Source of the DNA: Blautia luti
GTDB lineage: Bacteria > Bacillota > Clostridia > Lachnospirales > Lachnospiraceae
DNA: 64,000 bases
Assembly (NCBI RefSeq): GCF_033096465.1
Contig: NZ_AP028156.1
Coordinates: 2,374,501-2,438,500, forward strand
Reading direction: 5' to 3'
In this document: in pieces, positions 27,499 through 35,502 of the stretch
Layout: each line of letters begins with the position of its first letter
Numbering within the stretch: the stretch's first letter is position 1
Notes under the pieces: generated by a model
The model's input: only the letters and a program-made list of their open reading frames with translations
Told to the model about the DNA's origin: nothing
Databases searched by the model: none
Made by a program: the position numbers and the translations under genes

Positions 27499-27823
27499 AA
27501 TTATTTTAACCTGGGAAGCAATTTACGATGTCACAGACATTGCAGATTATATTGAAGAAGAATTCGGCCAGCAACGTGCTGACCGTTTTCAATCTGATCT
27601 GAAAGAACAAATGCAGAATTTAGGCCAGTTCAGTACTGCCTTTCCCCGAACTCAAATTCTGTACAGAGGATATTCCATACATAAAAGATCTTTTCCGCCA
27701 TCTATTATTTTTTATATTATAATGGAAGAAACAAAAGAGATTCATATTCTCCGAGTGCTGCGCCATGAACGAGATTGGGAAAATATCCTGTTGCAAAGAT
27801 CAACTTATACATATCCAGAATGA
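27485..27823 (+). CDS. RelE/ParE-family toxin
   Basis: A 112-residue RelE/ParE-fold protein: YKIILTWEAIYDVTDIADYI at the start, YSIHKRSF and a C-terminal EIHILRVLRHERDW block. Members either cut mRNA at the ribosome or block gyrase; which applies is unclear. It overlaps the antitoxin gene by 14 bp; an ATG four codons earlier (27473) is possible but has its AAGGG abutting the codon. The pair probably stabilises the element. Confidence 0.82.
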   Translation: MQEYKIILTWEAIYDVTDIADYIEEEFGQQRADRFQSDLKEQMQNLGQFSTAFPRTQILYRGYSIHKRSFPPSIIFYIIMEETKEIHILRVLRHERDWENILLQRSTYTYPE

Positions 27824-27876
27824 ATACCTGGGAGCCGATCAGAGATTTTTCTGAAAGGCTTCCTTTTTAATTTTAA

Positions 27877-28236
27877 TTACTTCCCACTGTCAATTAAATC
27901 ATAACTCATATCCAGAAAATCTAGCGTCTTAGCTTCACTGACAGATTCATCCAAAAGAATCGTAATCCAGTGTCGCTTATTCATATGATACCCCGGTAAA
28001 AATCCATACGTTTGAATTAACATCCCAACCAGATCAGGATCACATTTTACATCCAGGATGTCAATGTTTCCATCTTCTTCTAATCCCAGTATTTTCTTTT
28101 CCACTGCCATAATTATAGCATACCATTTTCCATTTTTATGTCGAAGCACCGCAGAATCAGGATCTTTTTTCCATAAATATTCCGGTTCCGTTCCATATTG
28201 CTCTTTCACATATTGAAAAATTTCCTCACGTTTCAA
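27877..28236 (-). CDS. MmcQ/YjbR-family protein
   Basis: A 119-residue protein of the YjbR (CyaY-like fold) family: EYLWKKDPDSAVLRHKNGKW, LDVKCDPDLVG and YHMNKRHWITILLD are the conserved blocks. TTG start. Often a cargo gene with unknown DNA-related role. Confidence 0.85.
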   Translation of the reverse strand: MKREEIFQYVKEQYGTEPEYLWKKDPDSAVLRHKNGKWYAIIMAVEKKILGLEEDGNIDILDVKCDPDLVGMLIQTYGFLPGYHMNKRHWITILLDESVSEAKTLDFLDMSYDLIDSGK

Positions 28237-28636
28237 ATTTATCCCTCACTTACGATTTCTTGCTCTGATTATACGCTATCAGGATTGTATTCTCAACCAC
28301 TTCTCACAGTTCTATTTATGTTTTATAGCTTTTGCATAGCCTGCTTTGCAGGCTACACCCCAAAAGAAGCAAGCACTGCCAGTGTCATGACACCTGGCTC
28401 ATTTTGTCAAATTCCCTTTCCGGTTCATTCTACCAAAATGTATCAGGGAGTATCCCTGGCCCTCTCATATTTTATAATTTCTTAATTTGACGCTTTCACC
28501 CAGTCCTGTTAAAATAACTTACAGATACATCTGTCCAAACCAACAAAAAACCAAGTACCATAACTGTCATAGCCGAACTGGTTAGACAGTTTTTTTGTAC
28601 TCTTTTTTATAGAAAAAAACGAATTGGAGGATTTCA
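28237..28636 (+). other. Candidate origin of transfer (oriT) region upstream of mobC
   Basis: A 400-bp gene-free stretch before the mobilization genes with three dyads: TAGCCTGC-TTT-GCAGGCTA (28337-28355), GTGTCATGACAC (28382-28393) and CTGTC...GACAG with a following T tract (about 28561-28595). Position and structure fit an oriT; the nick site cannot be assigned. Confidence 0.4.
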
Positions 28637-28978
28637 ATGAGCAAACGTACCAGAATTCATCCCGTACAATTTTATTTGAATGATGACGAACAATACATTT
28701 TAGAAGAAAAATATCGTCTTTCCAGGATGAAAAGCAAATCTGCCTTTCTACGGAAAATGATCTTATATGGATTTGTATATGAAGTAGACTACTCTCATAT
28801 CCGAAAAATGAATACCCTGCTGGGCAATATCAGCAGCAATTTGAATCAGATCACCCATCGTATAAACAGTACCAATTCAGTTTACCCAAAGGACCTGGAC
28901 GATATAAAGGAGTTAATGGAAAAAATATGGCAGTTACAAAAATCCATGGTATCAAAACAACCGTTGATAAAGCAATAG
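28637..28978 (+). CDS. mobC: MobC-like relaxosome accessory protein
   Basis: A 113-residue protein: an N-terminal ribbon-helix-helix region (RTRIHPVQFYLNDDEQYILE, KSKSAFLRKMILYGF) and a C-terminal block LLGNISSNLNQITHRIN of the MobC family. It helps the relaxase open oriT. GGAGG lies 6 bp before the ATG; the last 52 bp overlap the relaxase gene. Confidence 0.85.
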   Translation: MSKRTRIHPVQFYLNDDEQYILEEKYRLSRMKSKSAFLRKMILYGFVYEVDYSHIRKMNTLLGNISSNLNQITHRINSTNSVYPKDLDDIKELMEKIWQLQKSMVSKQPLIKQ

Positions 28979-30306
28979 AATACATCTGCAATCCAGATAA
29001 AACTGACCAGAATCTATATATTTCTTCCTTTGCCTGCTCTCCCGAAACAGCCGTTCTTGACTTTAAATACACTTTGGATCATACACATGACTGCAGAGAT
29101 CCGCACAATACAAATAAGGCATTTCATCTGATTCAGGCATTTTCCCCTGGTGAAGTTTCCTATGAAGAAGCCCATCAAATTGGCAAAGAACTTGCGGATC
29201 GCTTACTGGAGGGAAAATACTCCTATGTTCTGACAACACATATTGATAAAGGTCATGTACATAACCATTTAATTTTCTGTTCTGCAGATAACATCACTTT
29301 TTCTCATTACCATGACTGTAAAAAGAATTACTGGAAAATACGAAATCTCAGCGACACTTTATGCCAGGAACATAACCTGTCCACAATTATGCCAGATGGT
29401 AAAAAGGGAATGAAATACAATGAATGGGCTGCAAATAAATCTGAATCCAGTAAAAAAGCGCAGCTGCGAAAAGATATCAACCAGACAATCCGAATCGTTT
29501 CCACTTATTCAGAATTTCTTGCATTTATGGAAGCTAAAGGATATGAAATAAAAAACGCAGAATTTGGCGAAAACAGCAGAAAATACATTACCTTTCGTTC
29601 TCCCGATATGTCCCATCCAGTGCGTGGAAGTGCTAAATCTTTAGGAAAAAATTTTACTAAGGAACGTATCAAAGAACGCATTAATAATAAGCTCCACAGA
29701 ACTACTGTTCCTTCTGTTCGTAATAAGTTAATAGACACCAACACTCCCAATATAGCAGGAAACATTGGACTTCAGAAATGGGCAAATAAGGAAAATTTAA
29801 AAATTGTCTCTGCTGAATATAACAAGATGTTCACACATAATCTACATAATTTTTCAGAACTTGAAGACCGCATAGCCTTGTTACATATGCAGCAAAAAGA
29901 GGTAAATACCTCTGTTGTTTCTCTCGAGTCTCAGATACGCCATCTTCGAGAAATGCTAAAATATGCCGAACAATATCAGAAAAATAAAATTTACGACGAC
30001 CATTATAAAAGCTCCAAAGATCCAGATCGTTATTTCCGTAAATATGAATCTCAAATTATTCTTTTCGCGGGTGCTGAACATATTTTACAGGAAAATGGTA
30101 TAAACCTGAAACATCTTAATTCCAATAAGTTGCAAGAGCAAATTGCAGATCTTATTTCCAGAAAGGAATCACTAAATACTCAATACGTTTCCTTTAAGCA
30201 AGAAATAAAAGAGTTGGAATTGATACATCAAAACCTGTCCAAATATCTCAAACAGGATGCTCCTGAAATACAAAGATCTTCTCATAACCAACTCCCTTCT
30301 TTGTAA
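28927..30306 (+). CDS. Relaxase/mobilization nuclease
   Basis: A 459-residue MobA/VirD2-like (MOBP-type) relaxase. The N-terminal domain holds the metal-binding HUH motif HVHNHLIFCSAD near residue 110 and a preceding YVLTTHIDKG; the nucleophilic Tyr should be in the first 30 residues (IEYICNPDK). The C-terminal 150 residues are coiled coil. Its last 46-65 codons recur twice downstream beside copies of the winged-helix gene. It ends convergent to winged-helix copy 1 with a shared hairpin (30319-30342). Confidence 0.88.
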   Translation: MAVTKIHGIKTTVDKAIEYICNPDKTDQNLYISSFACSPETAVLDFKYTLDHTHDCRDPHNTNKAFHLIQAFSPGEVSYEEAHQIGKELADRLLEGKYSYVLTTHIDKGHVHNHLIFCSADNITFSHYHDCKKNYWKIRNLSDTLCQEHNLSTIMPDGKKGMKYNEWAANKSESSKKAQLRKDINQTIRIVSTYSEFLAFMEAKGYEIKNAEFGENSRKYITFRSPDMSHPVRGSAKSLGKNFTKERIKERINNKLHRTTVPSVRNKLIDTNTPNIAGNIGLQKWANKENLKIVSAEYNKMFTHNLHNFSELEDRIALLHMQQKEVNTSVVSLESQIRHLREMLKYAEQYQKNKIYDDHYKSSKDPDRYFRKYESQIILFAGAEHILQENGINLKHLNSNKLQEQIADLISRKESLNTQYVSFKQEIKELELIHQNLSKYLKQDAPEIQRSSHNQLPSL

Positions 30307-30318
30307 AACCATAATAAT

Positions 30319-30342
30319 AGGCAGCGATTTCACTCGCTGCCT
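30319..30342. terminator. Shared bidirectional hairpin (also at 38246-38269 and 44229-44252)
   Basis: AGGCAGCG pairs perfectly with CGCTGCCT over an 8-base loop. It overlaps the stop of the winged-helix gene and lies 12 bp past the relaxase stop; repeated in all three copies. Confidence 0.75.
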
Positions 30343-30743
30343 AAATTCCCATTAAACCGATATCCTACACCTCGTACTGTTTGTATATATAATGGTTGTC
30401 CAGGATCATCTTCTATTTTTTCTCTGATATTGCAGATATGTCGCATAACCACATTATAATCACCGGAATAAGGTTCATTCCATACCAGATCATAAACCAT
30501 TTCTTTTCCAAATATTCTACCTGGACTTTTCGCTAAAAGAAGTAAAATATCATATTCATATTTTGAAAGATGAACATCACTATCATTCTTTTTAACAATT
30601 CGTTCCTGTAGATATATTTTTAATTCTCCAAACCTTATAATTTCCGGTATGAATTGGTTTTTATGTTCCCAGCTAGTCAATATGTTTTCACTTATGCTTC
30701 CATTAGCATCTGTGATTCTCTCAATAATTTCTATCTTTTTCAC
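30330..30743 (-). CDS. Orphan OmpR-type winged-helix protein, copy 1
   Basis: A 137-residue protein with only the C-terminal DNA-binding domain of OmpR/PhoB regulators (LSKYEYDILLLLAKSPGRIF, VMRHICNIREKIEDD, IQTVRGVGYRFNG). No receiver domain and no phosphorylation site. The first half differs from copies 2 and 3 while the last 50 residues are nearly identical, so the gene is mosaic. Divergent from blaI. Confidence 0.85.
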   Translation of the reverse strand: MKKIEIIERITDANGSISENILTSWEHKNQFIPEIIRFGELKIYLQERIVKKNDSDVHLSKYEYDILLLLAKSPGRIFGKEMVYDLVWNEPYSGDYNVVMRHICNIREKIEDDPGQPLYIQTVRGVGYRFNGNLGSE

Positions 30744-30793
30744 CTTTATTGCCTCTACATTATTAATTTTATATTCTATATATCATCTGCCAT

Positions 30794-30841
30794 TTGACTT
30801 TTTTCTTCTACAAGTAATATAATATATTTATTACATATGTA
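30794..30841 (+). promoter_or_regulatory. Promoter and BlaI-type operator of blaI-blaR1
   Basis: TTGACT (30794-30799), 18-bp spacer, TATAAT (30818-30823), then the perfect palindrome TACATATGTA (30832-30841) over the start of transcription; a half-like TACAAGTA lies in the spacer. TACA..TGTA is the known BlaI/MecI core. Confidence 0.8.
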
Positions 30842-30864
30842 GGATTTAGCAGGAGGATTTTATT

Positions 30865-31236
30865 ATGTCACTACCCCAGATTTCAGAAGCCGAATTTGAA
30901 GTTATGAAAATTGTATGGAAATATGCTCCCATCAATACAAATGAAATTACAGAAAAACTTACTCTAACTACCAGCTGGAGTCCAAAAACAATTCAAACTC
31001 TTATCAAGAGACTTGTTTCCAAAAAAGCTCTTTCCTACGAAAAACAAAGCCGGGTATTTGTCTATACTCCATTAGTCCAAGAAGATGAATATATACGCCA
31101 GGAAAGCAATTCTTTTTTAAAGCGATATTATAATGGAAATCTTTCTTCTATGCTGGCTTCTTACCTTGAAGACGATAAGCTCTCTTCAACAGAAATTGAT
31201 AACTTACGCCATTTATTATCAAAACATCAGAAATAG
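30865..31236 (+). CDS. blaI: BlaI/MecI-family repressor
   Basis: A 123-residue winged-helix repressor: SEAEFEVMKIVWKYAPINTN at the start and SPKTIQTLIKRLVSKKAL as recognition region, followed by a C-terminal dimerisation part. It represses beta-lactam response genes until cleaved after BlaR1 signalling. AGGAGG with 8 bp spacing. It is followed 10 bp later by blaR1, and three matching operators lie in this island. Confidence 0.92.
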   Translation: MSLPQISEAEFEVMKIVWKYAPINTNEITEKLTLTTSWSPKTIQTLIKRLVSKKALSYEKQSRVFVYTPLVQEDEYIRQESNSFLKRYYNGNLSSMLASYLEDDKLSSTEIDNLRHLLSKHQK

Positions 31237-31246
31237 GAGGTTTTGA

Positions 31247-33043
31247 ATGAGCAACTGGATCATCCACTTTTTAATCAGTAATATCTTCATATGTATTTTT
31301 ACACTTGTAATAATCGGAACAAAAAAACTTCTGAAAAAATATTTATCTGCGACTACACAGTACCATCTCTGTTTTCTTTTATTTTTATTACTTGCCGTGC
31401 CATTTTTTCCTGTACAGATTCATGGCTCACAACTTTTTTCATGGTTACATTTTTTTCAAACTGACTCAGGACTTAACTCTGGTACCGACACGCTATCCGA
31501 ACTTACCAGTAATACACAAAATATTTTGTTAAACCAGGTGAATGATTTTTCAGTTTCCATCAGTAGTCAATTTTCTGGAGGCTTGAATACCATACTCTTT
31601 CTAATATGGATAACGGGTGTTATGATTATGTCAGTCCTCACCCTTCATTCATTAAACTATGTACGTTCCATAAAAAGATCTGCTCTCCCGCTTCAAAATC
31701 AGCAGGTAAAAACTATTTATTACAATTGTTTAAAGGAACTTAAAATCTCTCACCCAGTATCAGTCTACAGTACTGCATTTTTAAAATCACCAGTTTTAAT
31801 CGGAATAATACATCCCAGAATTTACATTCCCATCCATTTAATTTCCGAACTGAATCCTGATGATATGCGTTTTATGCTGCTACACGAATTACAGCATTAC
31901 CGTCACAAAGATACATTTATTGGCTTCCTCATGGTCATAAGTAATATACTCTACTGGTTTAACCCTTTTGTTTGGTACACTTTAAAAGAAATTCTCTGTG
32001 ACCGTGAAATAGCCTGTGATTCTGCTGTATTGCAGATGATTTCTGCTGATGAATACCAAGCTTATGGAACTACACTGATTAATTTTGCAGAAAAAATATC
32101 CTCTTTTTCCTCTCCACTGGCAGTTGGAATGTCCGGAAATTTCAGGCAGATGAAACGACGTATTCTCAACATCGCCGTTTTTAGGAAAGAAACTCTTTAT
32201 CAAAAAATGAGAGCATTGATAATTTATCTGGTCATTAGTGCTGTTTTTATTGGATGTACACCCATTTTATCCATTGATGCCTCTACTCAAAGCGTATATC
32301 ATTTTAGTGATACAGACAAAAATATCTCCCTGTTAGATATATCCGAAACATTTGGAACATATGATGGATCATTTGTTTTGTATGACAATAATTTGGATTC
32401 CTGGAAAATATACGATCTTGAAGAAGCCACCAAACGTATTCCGCCAGAGTCTACCTACAAAATATACGATGCATTATTAGGGTTGGAATCCGGAATCATC
32501 ACACCAGAACACTCTTCCATGACATGGAATGGTGATGCCTTTCCTTTTCCATCCTGGGAAGCTGATCAGGATTTAAACTCTGCTATGCAAAATTCCGTTA
32601 ACTGGTATTTCCAGGCAATTGATTCGCAGCTCGGAATTAACAGAGTCCAGGAATTTTTGAATAAAATAGAATATGGAAACCAAACAACCAGTTCAAATCT
32701 GGATTTATACTGGTCCGATTTTTCATTAAAAATCTCGCCTTTAGAGCAAGTAACATTATTAAAAAAATTTAACACAAATGAATTCCATCTAAATTTCCAA
32801 AATGTATTTTCTGTTAAAAATGCTATAAAAATTGCCAGTACACCTAATGGTAATTTCTACGGAAAAACTGGAACCGGTCGTGTCAACGGACAGGATATCA
32901 ACGGCTGGTTTATCGGATATGTAGAAACTTCCGATAACAGCTATTATTTTGCAACCAATATCCAAAGTGATTCTAATGCAACTGGCAAAAAAGCATTTGA
33001 AATCACTTCTGATATCTTAAAAAAATTACATATATGGAATTAA
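31247..33043 (+). CDS. blaR1: BlaR1/MecR1-type beta-lactam sensor protease
   Basis: A 598-residue membrane sensor. The N-terminal part has about four helices and an M56 metalloprotease with HELQHYRHKD near residue 212. The extracellular C-terminal domain (about 350-598) is a class D-like penicillin sensor: PPESTYKIYDA contains the acylated serine in STYK near 403, with YGN near 473 and GKTGTG near 543. Binding of a beta-lactam activates the protease and inactivates BlaI. All key motifs are intact. Confidence 0.93.
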   Translation: MSNWIIHFLISNIFICIFTLVIIGTKKLLKKYLSATTQYHLCFLLFLLLAVPFFPVQIHGSQLFSWLHFFQTDSGLNSGTDTLSELTSNTQNILLNQVNDFSVSISSQFSGGLNTILFLIWITGVMIMSVLTLHSLNYVRSIKRSALPLQNQQVKTIYYNCLKELKISHPVSVYSTAFLKSPVLIGIIHPRIYIPIHLISELNPDDMRFMLLHELQHYRHKDTFIGFLMVISNILYWFNPFVWYTLKEILCDREIACDSAVLQMISADEYQAYGTTLINFAEKISSFSSPLAVGMSGNFRQMKRRILNIAVFRKETLYQKMRALIIYLVISAVFIGCTPILSIDASTQSVYHFSDTDKNISLLDISETFGTYDGSFVLYDNNLDSWKIYDLEEATKRIPPESTYKIYDALLGLESGIITPEHSSMTWNGDAFPFPSWEADQDLNSAMQNSVNWYFQAIDSQLGINRVQEFLNKIEYGNQTTSSNLDLYWSDFSLKISPLEQVTLLKKFNTNEFHLNFQNVFSVKNAIKIASTPNGNFYGKTGTGRVNGQDINGWFIGYVETSDNSYYFATNIQSDSNATGKKAFEITSDILKKLHIWN

Positions 33044-33057
33044 CAAATATGAAAGGG

Positions 33058-33086
33058 CTGATAGTTGTTATCAGTTCTTTCTTTTT
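33058..33086 (+). terminator. Terminator after blaR1
   Basis: CTGATA (33058-33063) pairs with TATCAG (33069-33074), followed by a run of T and C. It overlaps the end of the convergent lipoprotein gene. Confidence 0.6.
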
Positions 33087-34303
33087 ATTCTATATTGATA
33101 TTTGGGAACTTCTTTCGTACCATTATTCAGAATTTTATTCCCCATATATTTAAAACTCTTATCATCGTTGAACTTAACAGTCAGCTCACTTGTAATAACG
33201 GCATCATTACATATAAATGTATCACATACAGCATCAACAACCAACACACTGTTTCCCTCTCCGCTATCTCTTATTTCAACGACCTCCGGTAAAGATGTTC
33301 CAAAATAAGTAGGGCTATAATTTAAACAGCCTAATCGTTCCCAGTCATAAGTTTGATGTTCCGAATCAAATACTGCCCATTTTTTAATTTGATCTGCTGT
33401 TATCGGCAAAAACTCCATTATCAGATTTTCAAACTCTTCTGCCGGAATTCCACTTGAGTTACCTGAAAACTCATATCTCTCCCCGTATTTCATTCGATAT
33501 AAATATTCATATAAACCATTATAATCTAACCCTTCCATATCAGATCTATCCCAATCAGAACATAAAAGATTATTCCCCTGATATCCAAGCAAATACACAC
33601 ACCTCTTTGAAACTTCCCTGCATTCATCACTTAAAGGTTTAATTCTTATCATAGAACTGCCATCAACCGCTTCTGATACTTCCGGATACTTTGGAACGCA
33701 TAGCGTATAACCAAACCAGCCTTTTTCTGTATATTTCCATTCTTCTATCCTTGTATACGAAACATATACAATAGATGGATTGTCGTTCATACCCCAAACA
33801 GCTTTCACAGCCAGCAAATACATATCTGTCCCATCATAATTGAATTTGAGTCTTTCTATCCCACCATCCCTGTTAATCCTATATAAGACGATATCTCCTG
33901 TCAGATCCTGTTCTGCCCTGAAAAGAAATTCTTCCATTTTAGAATAATTAGCCATATTTGAATACGGTGCTGATGTAATAACGGGGACATTTTTTTCCTT
34001 TAATACTTCCTGCATTTCTTCCATTACTGTCTCAGAAACTACTATATTCGATGAAGTCCCTTTATCCGCCTTTTGATAAATGACTTTCATCTGATTCATA
34101 ACATTCTTACAATCTTCAATAGCTTCTTCTTTCACGACTTCATCTACTGGCAAATCATATCCTCTTTCTTGTACAGCATAATTCGCAGTTTCCTGTGAAA
34201 TATATTCTAAATCAGCCCCTTTACATTTTGTATTTCCTATGAAAAAGCATCCCGAAATAAATAAAACGCTCATCATCTTTTTCAGTTTTCTTTTTGTAAT
34301 CAT
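33071..34303 (-). CDS. Putative lipoprotein, paralogue B of the PBP island
   Basis: A 410-residue exported lipoprotein: basic start, hydrophobic MMSVLFISGCFF with lipobox ISGC near residue 20. The rest is soluble and outside the cell. It is a distant paralogue of its upstream neighbour: both have an LSDECRE/LNKKCRE block, a LGYQGNNLL/FGYTLNKLF block and a PEVV..I block in the last quarter. The family is not firmly known to me (possibly a DUF of Lachnospiraceae). ATG 34303 follows GGAG by 8 bp and overlaps the previous gene's stop region. Co-expressed with the PBP it may protect or assist it. Confidence 0.7.
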   Translation of the reverse strand: MITKRKLKKMMSVLFISGCFFIGNTKCKGADLEYISQETANYAVQERGYDLPVDEVVKEEAIEDCKNVMNQMKVIYQKADKGTSSNIVVSETVMEEMQEVLKEKNVPVITSAPYSNMANYSKMEEFLFRAEQDLTGDIVLYRINRDGGIERLKFNYDGTDMYLLAVKAVWGMNDNPSIVYVSYTRIEEWKYTEKGWFGYTLCVPKYPEVSEAVDGSSMIRIKPLSDECREVSKRCVYLLGYQGNNLLCSDWDRSDMEGLDYNGLYEYLYRMKYGERYEFSGNSSGIPAEEFENLIMEFLPITADQIKKWAVFDSEHQTYDWERLGCLNYSPTYFGTSLPEVVEIRDSGEGNSVLVVDAVCDTFICNDAVITSELTVKFNDDKSFKYMGNKILNNGTKEVPKYQYRIKRKN

Positions 34304-34304
34304 A

Positions 34305-35462
34305 TCAATTATCTCCATAACATTCCTCCCACTTTTCGTCTGATAATCTTTCTGTATACCAGGTAACCTCTATTTCTGACCTTGATACATAATTGGATAC
34401 ATATTGAAATCTATCTTTATCTAACAGCCGAATGGTTACGCTATGACAAAACGCCTGATCTAATTCTTTTTGTGGCCATACCGCATTTACTTCCAGTGTT
34501 ATTGTTCCATCTTGATTTTCTATGTAGGAAACAACTTCCGGATATGGAATATATGGTGTGGGAGCAAAATCATATACGATTCCTCTGGTTCGATACCGAT
34601 ATGTCTGTATTTCTGTGTGAAATACCGTTCCTGTCTGCAGTATCTCTGCGCTTATATTAAAATATTTTTGAAATATCGTTTCAAATGATTCTTTTGGGAT
34701 TTCATAAGTCTTTCCTTCCTTAAATTCATCAGTTTTTTCTTCCATTGAAAGTAAACGATCAAAAACATCATAAAAATTTATTCCATCATAATTTTTTTCA
34801 CTCCAATTAGAAGTAAACAATTTATTAAGTGTATATCCAAAAGGAAGTATATATTTTCGATTCAACTCCCGACATTTTTTATTTAACGGTGCTACCCGAA
34901 AGTCCCGATATCCAGACGGTCCATCATATCCTGCCGGATGATATTCTTCTATAAAGAAATGCCCGTTTTCTGTATATTTCCATGAATTAGCTCTAAACTC
35001 ATGATAATATGTTTCCTGCCAAGTGTCCTCTTTCCATTTAAAAGAGCTTACTTCAACGTCTATTTTCCCCTGTTTGGTTTTCAGATCATACCGGATAAAA
35101 TGATCCCCTGCTATAACTTGAAATATAGTAGTTTTTCCATTCTTCTCTTTTTCTGCTTTTTTCAAAAAATCATCTACTTTAATACTTTGAACCATATCCA
35201 GCTGATTGTAGGAATCAATTACTGCATATCCATATTTTCCAAAATAATCCATACTTTTTTGTATTGTACTCAGCTCATATAGTGCATTTTCTTTCACAGC
35301 ATTCTCATATATGTTCCGATAGCCTTCTGCTAGCATTTCACACTCTCTGTAAATTTTTTCTTTCGTATCTTCAATTGTCTTTTTCTGCTCTTTCTTTATG
35401 CCACATCCACTACAGACAGCAAGAAAAATAACTCCCACAAATATTTTCCAAATTTTTTTCAT
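34305..35462 (-). CDS. Putative lipoprotein, paralogue A of the PBP island
   Basis: A 385-residue lipoprotein with signal and lipobox in VGVIFLAVCSGCGIK (Cys at residue 20). The body repeats the pattern of paralogue B, including YTENGHF, NKKCRE and PEVVSYIEN. A BlaI-type operator lies 13 bp before its start, so it belongs to the BlaI regulon. It begins 40 bp behind the PBP gene. No enzymatic motif is visible. Confidence 0.7.
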   Translation of the reverse strand: MKKIWKIFVGVIFLAVCSGCGIKKEQKKTIEDTKEKIYRECEMLAEGYRNIYENAVKENALYELSTIQKSMDYFGKYGYAVIDSYNQLDMVQSIKVDDFLKKAEKEKNGKTTIFQVIAGDHFIRYDLKTKQGKIDVEVSSFKWKEDTWQETYYHEFRANSWKYTENGHFFIEEYHPAGYDGPSGYRDFRVAPLNKKCRELNRKYILPFGYTLNKLFTSNWSEKNYDGINFYDVFDRLLSMEEKTDEFKEGKTYEIPKESFETIFQKYFNISAEILQTGTVFHTEIQTYRYRTRGIVYDFAPTPYIPYPEVVSYIENQDGTITLEVNAVWPQKELDQAFCHSVTIRLLDKDRFQYVSNYVSRSEIEVTWYTERLSDEKWEECYGDN

Positions 35463-35474
35463 ATCATTTTCCTC

Positions 35475-35486
35475 TTACATTTGTAA
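35475..35486 (-). promoter_or_regulatory. BlaI-type operator before the lipoprotein pair
   Basis: TTACA-TT-TGTAA, a perfect palindrome matching the BlaI/MecI core, between the PBP stop and the lipoprotein start. Confidence 0.7.
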
Positions 35487-35502
35487 TATTTAAAGGTAAA
35501 AA

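Larger units (their letters stand above)
30113..30743. repeat. Repeat unit copy 1: relaxase 3' end plus winged-helix gene
   Basis: Reference copy of a unit found three times. It spans the end of the relaxase frame, the terminator hairpin AGGCAGCG/CGCTGCCT and the convergent winged-helix gene; identity to the other copies fades inside that gene. Here the relaxase is complete. Confidence 0.9.
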
